Shown here: in pieces, positions 1 to 7,183 of the stretch
How the letters are laid out: each line of letters begins with the position of its first letter
How positions within the stretch are numbered: position 1 is the stretch's first letter
NCBI GenBank assembly: GCA_946886375.1
Contig: CAMPIL010000061.1
Location: forward strand, 1 to 13,024
Reading direction: 5' to 3'
DNA from: an uncultured Phycisphaerales bacterium
Lineage (GTDB): Bacteria > Planctomycetota > Phycisphaerae > Phycisphaerales > SM1A02
DNA: 13,024 bases
Program-made: the position numbers and the translations under genes
Notes under the pieces: generated by a model
Database searches by the model: none
What the model was told of the DNA's origin: nothing
Seen by the model: only the letters and a program-made list of their open reading frames with translations

Positions 1-1
1 G

Positions 2-835
2 TACACCATCACCGCAAAAGTGCCCGGCGAGGCGGGATACCGCTGGGTCGCGGTCTGGTGCGGCGCGTATTTCCTGATCGGCGGCCTGCCCACGTTCATC
101 CTCCTGCGCGAACGCAAGAAGCGCGAAGAACTCCCGCCCGGGCAGACCATCCTCACCGTGGGATTTCATCGCCTGGCCCAGACTTTCCGCGAAGTGCGCA
201 CCTATCGCCAACTCATGCGCTTTCTGCCCATCGCCATGATCTATCTTGCGGGCATGCAGGTGGTCATTTTCTACGCCGGCAGCATCGCCAACGACCTGTT
301 CAATTTCACTGAAGCCCAGCAGGGGATTTTCTTCGCGCAGGTCATCATCACCGGCATCATTGGCGCGGCCATCACCGGTCGGGTGCAGGACAGCATCGGC
401 ACGCGCAATACGATTCTGGGCCTGCTTGTGCTCTGGGCGCTCACCATGTTTCTCGCGGGCTTCGCCACGCATCAGTGGGTGTTCTGGGTGCTGGGCAACC
501 TGGTCGGTTTTTCGATGGGCGCGCTGGGCTCGGCCAGCCGCGTGATGGCCGGCCTGTTCAGCCCGCAGCACAAGGCCGGCGAGTTCTTCGGTTTCTACGG
601 CATGGCCCAGAAGATGGCGGTCATTCTCGGCTTGGGATTCCAATTCCTGCTGGGTTCGTTTGGCGTCACGTTCAACTGGGCGATCGCGGCCTCATCCATT
701 TTCTTCATCGCGGGGTTTTTCCTGATGCTGGGCATTGATGAGCGCGAAGGCCGAATCACCGCCATCAGGGCCGCGCGCGAACACGTCCGCCGCCACGGTG
801 ATTACGCAGGCGTGATTCCCGGCGACGTGACGTGA
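2..835 (+). CDS. MFS transporter, UMF1/Atg22-like, C-terminal part (5' truncated by window edge)
   Basis: The frame is open from the first bases of the window, so the true start lies upstream; the GTG at position 20 is only an internal valine. The visible part is an integral membrane protein with about seven hydrophobic segments. Counted from that valine, they lie near residues 10-29, 68-86, 102-120, 131-148, 152-170, 196-214 and 219-238. A cytoplasmic loop after the fourth of the window's first three segments carries an MFS motif-A-like sequence, GRVQDSIGTRN (120-130). The stretch SASRVMAGLFSPQHKAGEFFGFY (written here as its parts SASRVMAGLF at 171-180 and GEFFGFY at 187-193) strongly resembles the UMF1 family pattern in which an SR-(S/M) motif is followed by EFFGFY. 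The substrate is not predictable. It would act in the cytoplasmic membrane. The gene ends overlapping a 20-bp imperfect repeat just before the cysteine desulfurase. Family call is fairly sure; specific function is not. Confidence 0.85.
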   Translation, partial: YTITAKVPGEAGYRWVAVWCGAYFLIGGLPTFILLRERKKREELPPGQTILTVGFHRLAQTFREVRTYRQLMRFLPIAMIYLAGMQVVIFYAGSIANDLFNFTEAQQGIFFAQVIITGIIGAAITGRVQDSIGTRNTILGLLVLWALTMFLAGFATHQWVFWVLGNLVGFSMGALGSASRVMAGLFSPQHKAGEFFGFYGMAQKMAVILGLGFQFLLGSFGVTFNWAIAASSIFFIAGFFLMLGIDEREGRITAIRAAREHVRRHGDYAGVIPGDVT

Positions 836-842
836 TTCCCGG
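811..842 (+). repeat. 12-bp direct repeat with 20-bp period at the MFS/nifS junction
   Basis: CGTGATTCCCGG occurs at 811-822 and again at 831-842. The first copy and spacer encode the last residues of the transporter, and the stop TGA (833-835) falls in the second copy. It looks like a small slippage duplication. The second copy sits just before TACACT, a possible -10 element for the desulfurase gene. Confidence 0.6.
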
Positions 843-885
843 GTACACTAGGATTCAGTTGGAGCCGATCAACCCACGTCCCGCC

Positions 886-2055
886 ATGGATTGCATTTAC
901 CTCGACAACAACGCCACCACTCGACCCGCGCCGGAAGTGATCGCTGCGATTGATGGCGCGCTGCGCGAGCACTGGGCCAACCCCTCCAGCCTCCATCGCG
1001 CCGGTCAGGCGGTGAGGAGAAAACTCGAACTCGCCCGGCAGTCGGTCGCGCGATTGATCGGCTGCAGCGAAAAAGACCTGTGCTTCACCTCCGGCGGGAC
1101 CGAGGCGGCCAATCTCGCGGTCTTCGGTTCCATGCGCGCCATGCCGCAGCGCAAAGCCCTCGTGTTGACGCAAATCGAGCACAGCGCCAATCGCGAGGCC
1201 GCCAAGCGATTGAACGCCGATGGATATGAAATCATCTGGCTGCCCAACGATGAAGACGGCGTGGTGGATGTGAACGCCCTGGCCGACATCCTGAAGAATC
1301 GCGCCGGCGACATCGCGCTGGTCTGCGTGATGTGGTGCAACAACGAGACCGGCGTGATTCAACCTGTCGAGCAGATCGGCGCGCTCTGCCAGCAGCACAA
1401 CGTTCGCTTCTACACCGATGGCACGCAGTGGGTGGGCAAGATGCCCACGAACATCTCCGAACTTCCCATCGATCTGTTGAGTTTCGCATCGCACAAGTTC
1501 CACGGCCCAAAGGGGATCGGCGCGCTGTACATCAGGCCGCGATTGAAAGTCGTGTCGCAGACGATCGGCGGGCCGCAGGAACGGCAACGCAGAGGCGGCA
1601 CGGAAAACGTGCCGGGCATTCTCGGCCTGGGCGCGGCGGCCGACCTGGCGTGCAAGTGGCTTGAGACCGATGAGCGCACCCGCCTCGCCGCGCTGCGCGA
1701 CCGGTTCGAGCGCGAGATCGTGCAGCGGTGCGAAGGCGCGGTGGTGAACTGCGCCAATGCCCCGCGTCAGTGGAACGTCTCGAGCATCGCGTTCTGCGGA
1801 TTGGAGACTGAAGCCGTTCTGCTCTTGCTCTCCGAGCGTGGCGTGTGCGCTTCGGGCGGCTCGGCGTGCGCATCGGGATCACTGGAGCCCTCGCCCGTGC
1901 TCGCCGCCATGCACGTGCCGCAGGAACGACTGCACGGCACGGTGCGCTTCAGCCTCTGCCGCTATACGACCGATGATGAAGTCGATCGCGCGCTGGAAAT
2001 CATCGCTGACGTCGTCACCCGCCTGCGCCAAAGCGTCAGCGCGTTGAGTTCATAG
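886..2055 (+). CDS. nifS: Cysteine desulfurase, NifS-type
   Basis: This 389-residue PLP enzyme would convert L-cysteine to alanine and pass the sulfur, as an enzyme-bound persulfide, to Fe-S cluster or thio-cofactor assembly in the cytosol. The N-terminus IYLDNNATTRP and the C-terminal HGTVRFSLCRYTT resemble Azotobacter NifS more than E. coli IscS. H99 (in IEHSAN) should stack on the PLP ring. YTDGTQ supplies the conserved Asp. K204 in SHKFHGPKG is the Schiff-base lysine. C328 in GGSACASGSLEPS is the expected catalytic cysteine. Length matches the family. ATG 886 is preferred because MDCIYLDNNATT aligns with family starts; a GTG at 832 would add 18 unlike residues. No strong Shine-Dalgarno is visible; TACACT at 844-849 is a possible -10. 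No IscU, NifU, SufB or MnmA partner lies in the window, so iscS is an equally possible functional name. Confidence 0.93.
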   Translation: MDCIYLDNNATTRPAPEVIAAIDGALREHWANPSSLHRAGQAVRRKLELARQSVARLIGCSEKDLCFTSGGTEAANLAVFGSMRAMPQRKALVLTQIEHSANREAAKRLNADGYEIIWLPNDEDGVVDVNALADILKNRAGDIALVCVMWCNNETGVIQPVEQIGALCQQHNVRFYTDGTQWVGKMPTNISELPIDLLSFASHKFHGPKGIGALYIRPRLKVVSQTIGGPQERQRRGGTENVPGILGLGAAADLACKWLETDERTRLAALRDRFEREIVQRCEGAVVNCANAPRQWNVSSIAFCGLETEAVLLLLSERGVCASGGSACASGSLEPSPVLAAMHVPQERLHGTVRFSLCRYTTDDEVDRALEIIADVVTRLRQSVSALSS

Positions 2056-2249
2056 CCCAGAAGAATGTGGAGAGGCCCCCAATAGCCGGCTCGCTACCGC
2101 GACCCCGGCGAGTGCGCGGGACGCATTCAATTGACCTGAAGTCACATCTGCGGTTCCAACGACGCCCGGCGTCGCCGCTGTTCACTTCAGTCGAGCCATG
2201 AAGCGGTGGCAACCCGCATCATTGCACGCTCGAATGTATTGTTGTCTGC
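2056..2249. other. Intergenic gap between nifS and the membrane protein gene
   Basis: No gene is supported here. TTGACC at 2131-2136 resembles a -35 box, but no matching -10 is present 16-18 bp on. GACGCC-C-GGCGTC (2161-2173) is a small perfect inverted repeat, and CTGAAGT (2136-2142) is repeated inverted as ACTTCAG (2184-2190). Neither has a T-run, so no terminator is called. Confidence 0.4.
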
Positions 2250-3314
2250 ATGACGATCATCATCGCAAACTCCATCTCGCCAGTCATGGTGCGTTATGTC
2301 TTGATGCTTTTCATCGGGAACGCAATCATCGGCGTTTTCGAAGGGTTGGTGATCGCCCGCATTTTCAAGATTTCGCATTGGAAGAGCATCGCGCTGATGA
2401 TCCTTGCGAACTACGCGTCGATGTGGGCCGGCGCACTTCTGTTCGGGGTCGCCGAGAATCCAAGTCCAGTTCCCGACAACCTCTTTTCTGAGCCCCTGCA
2501 TCACGTGCAATGGATGCTTTGGATCTGCATGGGCATGGCGCTGCTGCTCTCATTGATCATCGAATGGCCGTTCTGCCATGCCGCCATGAAAGCCGGTCCA
2601 GGTCGCCTCAAGCGGTCAATCACCGCATCGGTTGTTGCCCAGGCGAGCAGTTACGCATGTATCGGTCTGGCCTTCATGCCATCCCACAACTCGCTCAACA
2701 AGGAGGTGGAGATTGTCAGAAGGCTCGCGAGGATCGCTGAACTGCCCAACGGCGAAGTATTCTTTGTGAATCCTTCTGATGGAGACGTGTACAGCATCAC
2801 TCTGACCGGCGGCTCGCCGGCTCATCGCTTTGAAGCAGGTCTGCTTCATCCAGACGATGTGCTGACAATCGCACCGGCCACGGAAGACGCCGCGCAAAGG
2901 CGCTTGGAGGCACAATCACGCTCCAAGCCGCGCGCATTCGATTACATCATTACCGGCCATGCTGAACCATTTTGGCGGTATCCCGATGATTCGTCCGAAA
3001 GAGAAGTCGTCACCACAGCATGGTGGCTGGGCGTGATCGGAATCGCCGACCTTCGTGCAATCGGCGATCGAGATTGGAAAGCGCGTCCACGGGGAAACAG
3101 CGGGCTGCGGGTTGAGAATACACAAAAGGAATTCTCGTACGCCGTCGCGTATGACACGATATTTACATCGTGGGCTGAAAGGTGTGTCTCGATTCTGCCA
3201 GGAGACTTTGTGGTTTTCGAATTCGGGCCACAGATTTGCCTGCTTGACATGCGCACGAGGCAGATTTCGATGCTCTGCCGGGGTCGTTCACCTGTTGTGA
3301 TTCTCGAACCCTGA
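2250..3314 (+). CDS. Unrecognised membrane protein, four N-terminal helices plus soluble C-terminal domain
   Basis: I do not recognise this 354-residue protein. The first 145 residues hold four hydrophobic segments (about 13-36, 46-67, 87-106 and 123-143). The remaining ~210 residues are soluble, with beta-rich stretches such as NGEVFFVNPSDGDVYSITL (167-185) and, at the end, GPQICLLDMRTRQISML (326-342). The last phrase has the look of a beta-propeller-like or sensor strand pair, though no catalytic motif is seen. ATG 2250 is the first ATG after the in-frame stop at 2199-2201; ATG 2286 (residue 13) is an alternative because no good ribosome binding site precedes 2250. Codon choice is less GC3-biased than in the neighbours (many ATT, CTT, TTG and GCA codons), which may point to lower expression or a different origin. 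It stands alone between nifS and the convergent purD, and its stop codon directly abuts the purD stop. Confidence 0.75.
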   Translation: MTIIIANSISPVMVRYVLMLFIGNAIIGVFEGLVIARIFKISHWKSIALMILANYASMWAGALLFGVAENPSPVPDNLFSEPLHHVQWMLWICMGMALLLSLIIEWPFCHAAMKAGPGRLKRSITASVVAQASSYACIGLAFMPSHNSLNKEVEIVRRLARIAELPNGEVFFVNPSDGDVYSITLTGGSPAHRFEAGLLHPDDVLTIAPATEDAAQRRLEAQSRSKPRAFDYIITGHAEPFWRYPDDSSEREVVTTAWWLGVIGIADLRAIGDRDWKARPRGNSGLRVENTQKEFSYAVAYDTIFTSWAERCVSILPGDFVVFEFGPQICLLDMRTRQISMLCRGRSPVVILEP

Positions 3315-4706
3315 TCACGCCCGTGCCAACACGCGGTCGCCAATGTCCTTGCGCCAGAACGCGCCTTCAAAGTGAATCTTCTCACACGCGGCATTGGCCA
3401 AATCGCGGGCCGTGGCGAGATCATCGGCCAGCGCCGTGACGCCCAGCACGCGGCCGCCGCTGGTCACAATGTTGCCGTTGTGATCGAGCGTGGTTCCGGC
3501 GTGGAAGACCACGACGTCGCCCACTGCCGCAGCCTTGCCCGCGGGAGTCACCGCCGCTTCGGAAATGCCCGTCGCGCCGCTGGTGCTTCCGGCGGCTTCG
3601 GCATCTTCAATGCCGGTGATGACCTTGCCTTTTTCGTATGGACCGGGATATCCCGCTGCGCACATGACCACGCACACCGCGGTGCGCGGATCGAATTCAA
3701 TCTCCGCCTGATCGAGATTCCCCGCCGCGGTCGCCCACAGAATCTCCAGCAGATCGCTGCGCAGCCGCGCCATCAGCGGCTGACATTCCGGGTCGCCGAA
3801 GCGGCAGTTGAACTCCAGCACCTTCGGCCCGCCCGGGGTCAGCATGATTCCCGCGTACAGCACGCCGCGATACTCGATGCCCTCGCGGCGAAGCGCATCG
3901 ACCGTCGGCACCAGCACCTGTTGTTCGATGAGCCGCATGGTTTCGCGGTCGATCACCTGCGGCGGAGTGGGGCAGTACGCGCCCATCCCGCCGGTGTTCG
4001 GCCCGGTGTCGCCCTCGCCGACCTGCTTGTGATCCTGACACGGATCGAGCGTCCAGATTGTGCGGCCATCGACCAGCGCGAGAATGCTGACTTCCTGGCC
4101 GCCGAGTTTTTCCTCGATGACGACCTTACTGCCCGCATCGCCAAATTCGCGCTTGACCATGATGCGGTTTACCGCATCGAGCGCTTCGGCCTGCGTGTCG
4201 CACACGATCGCGCCCTTGCCCGAGGCAAGTCCGGCGGCTTTGACCACGAAGGCCTCTTCATGCGCCATCACGTAATTGCGCGCCACTTCCGCGCTATCAA
4301 AGATGCGCCCTTCAGCGGTCGGAATCGACGCCTGCCGCATCAACTGCTTGGCGAACGCCTTGTCGGCTTCAAGTTGGGCAGCGGCCTTGCTCGGGCCGAA
4401 GACCAGCCGGGTTTTGCTTTGCAGCGCATCGGCCATTCCCTGCGCCAGCGGACCCTCAGGGCCGACCACGACCAGATGAATGTCGTTGGCGTCGCACCAT
4501 CGCTGCATGCGGAACACATCGCGCATATCCATTGCCACCGGGCACGGCTTTCCGAGCAGGGCGAGGCCGGCGTTGGAGGCGTCGCTGAGCCACAAATGCC
4601 CAAGGTGGGGCGACTGTTTGAGTTTCCACGCCAGCGCATGCTCGCGCCCGCCGCCGCCGACGAGCAGCACGTTGCAAGGGGAGGGAAGTGGTCGCGCTTT
4701 GGGCAT
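3315..4706 (-). CDS. purD: Phosphoribosylamine-glycine ligase (GAR synthetase)
   Basis: PurD catalyses the second step of de novo purine synthesis: 5-phosphoribosylamine + glycine + ATP to GAR + ADP + Pi, in the cytosol. The 463 residues show the N-domain NVLLVGGGGREHALAWK (12-28), an ATP-grasp core from about 112 to 325 with VVKAAGLASGKGA (154-166), the signature QDHKQVGEGDTGPNTGGMGAY (224-244, residues in the PurD HKR-GDxDTGPNTGG pattern) and the metal/ATP site EFNCRFGDPE (298-307). The C-terminal domain has GGRVLGVTA. The protein is about 30 residues longer than E. coli PurD, mainly through an Ala/Gly/Ser/Thr-rich insertion near 369-396, just before VVVFHAGT. ATG 4704-4706 is chosen because it precedes the conserved start by only ten residues; the longer upstream open frame merely runs over the uvrB 3' end. 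It lies 136 bp downstream of uvrB. Confidence 0.96.
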   Translation of the reverse strand: MPKARPLPSPCNVLLVGGGGREHALAWKLKQSPHLGHLWLSDASNAGLALLGKPCPVAMDMRDVFRMQRWCDANDIHLVVVGPEGPLAQGMADALQSKTRLVFGPSKAAAQLEADKAFAKQLMRQASIPTAEGRIFDSAEVARNYVMAHEEAFVVKAAGLASGKGAIVCDTQAEALDAVNRIMVKREFGDAGSKVVIEEKLGGQEVSILALVDGRTIWTLDPCQDHKQVGEGDTGPNTGGMGAYCPTPPQVIDRETMRLIEQQVLVPTVDALRREGIEYRGVLYAGIMLTPGGPKVLEFNCRFGDPECQPLMARLRSDLLEILWATAAGNLDQAEIEFDPRTAVCVVMCAAGYPGPYEKGKVITGIEDAEAAGSTSGATGISEAAVTPAGKAAAVGDVVVFHAGTTLDHNGNIVTSGGRVLGVTALADDLATARDLANAACEKIHFEGAFWRKDIGDRVLARA

Positions 4707-4711
4707 GCCAC

Positions 4712-4717
4712 AGTGTA
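4712..4717 (-). promoter_or_regulatory. Possible -10 element (TACACT) directly before purD
   Basis: Read on the minus strand, TACACT is followed by five bases and then the purD ATG. A start site at the usual 6-8 nt downstream would fall on or next to the ATG, giving a leaderless or nearly leaderless mRNA. No -35 is seen 16-18 bp upstream and no Shine-Dalgarno precedes the ATG. This is pattern-based only. Confidence 0.3.
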
Positions 4718-4772
4718 GCGATGAATCTGCGCACGCGGCGTGAGAACCACAACCGCAGATCATCCCAGGCCG

Positions 4773-4796
4773 GGCGAATTGCGCACGGCGAATTGC
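4773..4796. repeat. Tandem 10-bp repeat GGCGAATTGC with 14-bp period
   Basis: GGCGAATTGC is found at 4773-4782 and 4787-4796 in the gap between uvrB and purD, next to the 24-bp palindrome. No known binding site is recognised. Confidence 0.6.
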
Positions 4797-4803
4797 AGTG
4801 GAA

Positions 4804-4827
4804 GCCCATGCATTGCAATGCATGGGC
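4804..4827. repeat. Perfect 24-bp palindrome in the uvrB-purD gap
   Basis: GCCCATGCATTG (4804-4815) is followed without a spacer by its exact reverse complement (4816-4827). As RNA it could fold to a 10-bp stem closed by a TGCA tetraloop. It lies 15 bp beyond the uvrB stop and 97 bp before purD. No T-run follows on either strand, so a classical intrinsic terminator is unlikely. An adjacent hairpin GTCGC-ACG-GCGAC (4828-4840) stacks next to it, and a direct repeat of GGCGAATTGC (4773-4782 and 4787-4796) lies on the other side. Candidate roles are an mRNA 3'-end stabiliser or processing site, a factor-binding site, or a repetitive intergenic element. Confidence 0.85.
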
Positions 4828-4842
4828 GTCGCACGGCGACAC

Positions 4843-6966
4843 TCAACTCCGCGCCCGGCGCTTCTTGCCCGGCTTGGTGATGCCCGCCTTGGAGTGCGCC
4901 TCGCCAGGCTTGGCGCGGGGTTCATCCACTTCCTGCATGGTGAACTTGCGGTCCGAAGCAAGGTCAGGCATGGCGCGCAACTTCGCGACCTGGTCGCGCA
5001 GGTTCGCGGCCTTTTCGAACTCCAGTTTCTGGGCCGCGTCCAGCATCTCCGCTTCCAGAATGCCGACCAATTCCTCGCGATCGTACTGGTGCTCGGATTT
5101 CTGCGGGGCCAGCGCGGCACGGGCGGTCTTGCGCGCCTTGAGTTCCTGCTCCATGCCGCGGCGGATCGCCTTGCGGATCGTCTCGGGCGTGATGCCATGC
5201 GCCTGGTTGTACGCCACCTGCTTGGCGCGCCGGCGCTCGGTTTCATCCATCGCCATCTGCATCTGCGGCGTGATGGAATCGGCGTACATCACCACCAACG
5301 CGTTCACGTTGCGGGCCGCCCGGCCCATCGTCTGAATCAAACTCGTTTCGCTGCGCAAAAATCCCGTCTTGTCCGCGTCCATGATGCACACCAGCGAAAC
5401 CTCCGGCAGGTCCAGCCCTTCGCGCAGCAGGTTTACGCCCACGAGCACATCGTACTCGCCTTCGCGCAGGTCGCGCAGAATCTCCAACCGCTCCAACGTG
5501 TCGATTTCGCTGTGCAGGTAACGCACGCGCAGGTCCTTGTCATGCAGGAAGTTGGTCAAGTCTTCCGCCATTCGCTTGGTGAGAACCGTGACCAGCACGC
5601 GCTCGCCGATCGCTGCGCGCTTCTGGCATTGCTCGATGAGGTCTGCCACCTGCCCGCGCGCCGGCTTCACTTCGATGATCGGATCGAGCAGACCCGTCGG
5701 ACGGATCACCTGCTCGGCGACCACGCCCTCGGCCTTTTCCAGTTCATACTCCGCGGGCGTGGCGGAAACGTACAGCACCTGCGGCACGATTTGCTCGAAC
5801 TCATCGAACTTCAGCGGCCGGTTGTCCATCGCGCTGGGAAGGCGGAAGCCGTGATCGACCAGCACCTGCTTGCGGTTGCGGTCGCCGTGATACATCGCGC
5901 GAACCTGCGGAATCGTCACGTGCGATTCATCGATGATGCACAGCCAATCGTCGGAGCCTTGGCCGGGCACGTAGCGGAAGTAATCGAGCATGACCGACGG
6001 CCGCGCGCCGGCCGGACGGTTATCCAGCGGCGCGGAATAGTTCTCGATGCCCGAGCAGTAGCCGACCTCTTCCATCATCTCCAGGTCGTATTTGGTTCGG
6101 GCGAGCAGGCGCTGGGCTTCCAGCAGTTTGCCTTCGTGCCGCAGCGCAAGCACTCGCGAATCCAGTTCAGCGCGAATGCGATTGAGCGAGTCCTTCATCT
6201 GGTCGTGAGGCATCACGTAGTGAACCGCCGGAAAGATGAACACCTGCGTTTCTTCCGCCAGCACTTCGCCCGTGGTGGGGTGCACCAGTTCCAGGCGTTC
6301 GATGGTGTCGCCGAAGGATTCGATTCGGATCGCGAACTGTTCGTAGGCGGGATAGACCTCCACCACGTCGCCGCGCACGCGAAATTGGCCGCGTTGGAAG
6401 TCGATTTCGGTGCGGGCGTACTGCATGTCGGAAAGGGCCAGCAGAATCTCGCGCCGGCCGATCGTCTGCCCCTTGTGCAAGGCCAGCACGCGGTCGCGGT
6501 AGTTTTCCGGCGAGCCCAGGCCGAAGATGCAACTCACCGAGGCGACGACGATCACATCCTTGCGCGAGAGCAGGTTGCTCGTCGCCGCCAATCGCAAACG
6601 GTCCAGGTCGTCGTTGCGCGATGAATCCTTTTCAATGTAGATGTCGCGCTGCGGAATGTACGCTTCAGGCTGGTAGTAGTCGTAATACGAAACGAAGTAA
6701 CTCACCGCGTTGTGGGGAAAGAGTTCCTTCATCTCCTCATACAGTTGAGCGGCCAGCGTCTTGTTGTGGCTGATGATGAGCGTGGGCTTCTGAACGTTCT
6801 GGATGACGTTGGCCATCGTGAACGTCTTGCCTGTGCCGGTGGCGCCCAGCAGCACGTTGTGCCTCTTGCCCGCCTGAATCGTGTCGGTGAGTTGGGCGAT
6901 GGCGGCGGGCTGATCGCCGGTGGGCTTGTAGGGGCTGACGATTTGAAACGGCCGCGACTTGGACAT
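4843..6966 (-). CDS. uvrB: UvrABC excinuclease subunit B
   Basis: UvrB is the damage-verifying helicase-like subunit of nucleotide excision repair; it is loaded by UvrA and then binds UvrC. Numbered from the upstream ATG at 6978, Walker A GATGTGKT is at 45-52, the DNA-wedging beta-hairpin [15 protein letters not shown] is at 98-112, Walker B/DESH (D350 E351 S352 H353) follows, then SATP (405-408). The second RecA-like domain carries [10 protein letters not shown] (518-527) and QTMGRAARN (549-557), and the C-terminal UVR coiled-coil motif is at about 635-670. A basic tail follows. Two starts are possible: ATG 6976-6978 (711 aa) and ATG 6964-6966 (707 aa, [15 protein letters not shown]). The second is preferred because UvrB proteins usually begin MSKxF. 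TACAAT at 6982-6977 could be its -10 box. It is divergent from hsp20 and upstream of purD. No SOS box of the E. coli type is visible upstream. Confidence 0.97.
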   Translation of the reverse strand: MSKSRPFQIVSPYKPTGDQPAAIAQLTDTIQAGKRHNVLLGATGTGKTFTMANVIQNVQKPTLIISHNKTLAAQLYEEMKELFPHNAVSYFVSYYDYYQPEAYIPQRDIYIEKDSSRNDDLDRLRLAATSNLLSRKDVIVVASVSCIFGLGSPENYRDRVLALHKGQTIGRREILLALSDMQYARTEIDFQRGQFRVRGDVVEVYPAYEQFAIRIESFGDTIERLELVHPTTGEVLAEETQVFIFPAVHYVMPHDQMKDSLNRIRAELDSRVLALRHEGKLLEAQRLLARTKYDLEMMEEVGYCSGIENYSAPLDNRPAGARPSVMLDYFRYVPGQGSDDWLCIIDESHVTIPQVRAMYHGDRNRKQVLVDHGFRLPSAMDNRPLKFDEFEQIVPQVLYVSATPAEYELEKAEGVVAEQVIRPTGLLDPIIEVKPARGQVADLIEQCQKRAAIGERVLVTVLTKRMAEDLTNFLHDKDLRVRYLHSEIDTLERLEILRDLREGEYDVLVGVNLLREGLDLPEVSLVCIMDADKTGFLRSETSLIQTMGRAARNVNALVVMYADSITPQMQMAMDETERRRAKQVAYNQAHGITPETIRKAIRRGMEQELKARKTARAALAPQKSEHQYDREELVGILEAEMLDAAQKLEFEKAANLRDQVAKLRAMPDLASDRKFTMQEVDEPRAKPGEAHSKAGITKPGKKRRARS

Positions 6967-7069
6967 GGCTGCATTCATTGTAGGTAAGCCCGAGCGTGGC
7001 TATCGCACGATGACCGCGAGCCAGACGGCGCGAAGCCGCGTGCATTTGGTGTTTCTTCCCAGTGTTTCC

Positions 7070-7085
7070 CGTCGCGCGCGCGACG
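7070..7085. promoter_or_regulatory. 16-bp (CG)-rich perfect palindrome between uvrB and hsp20
   Basis: CGTCGCGCGCGCGACG is its own reverse complement and holds a (CG)5 run (7073-7082). It is in the divergent region shared by uvrB and hsp20, about 100 bp from each start. It could be a dimeric-regulator operator or a Z-DNA-prone tract. It does not match CIRCE (TTAGCACTC-N9-GAGTGCTAA). Confidence 0.4.
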
Positions 7086-7183
7086 CAAGATCATTTAGTC
7101 TCCACATGAATCATCCGCGGCGGACCGTGTGACCCCGGCTGCGGCTTCATCCAAGTGCAACAGAAAATGAAAAGGATGCTTCC

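Noticed and set aside
832..885. GTG 832 as start of the cysteine desulfurase
   Set aside because: It would add 18 residues unlike any NifS/IscS N-terminus; ATG 886 gives MDCIYLDNNATT, matching the family.
4707..5246. Upstream extension of the purD reading frame
   Set aside because: The extra ~180 residues are R/S-rich, run over the 3' end of uvrB in another frame, and precede the conserved PurD N-terminus.
4798..6624. 608-codon open frame on the plus strand opposite uvrB
   Set aside because: uvrB is unmistakable on the other strand. The antisense frame is H/R/A/Q-rich with no recognisable domain, a usual shadow of GC-rich codon bias. The long frames opposite purD (3372-4718) and the permease (7874-9274) are rejected for the same reason.
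6967..7183. LexA/SOS box or CIRCE element for uvrB/hsp20
   Set aside because: No CTGT-N8-ACAG, GAAC-N4-GTTC or CIRCE-like inverted repeat was found by eye; only the (CG)-rich palindrome stands out.
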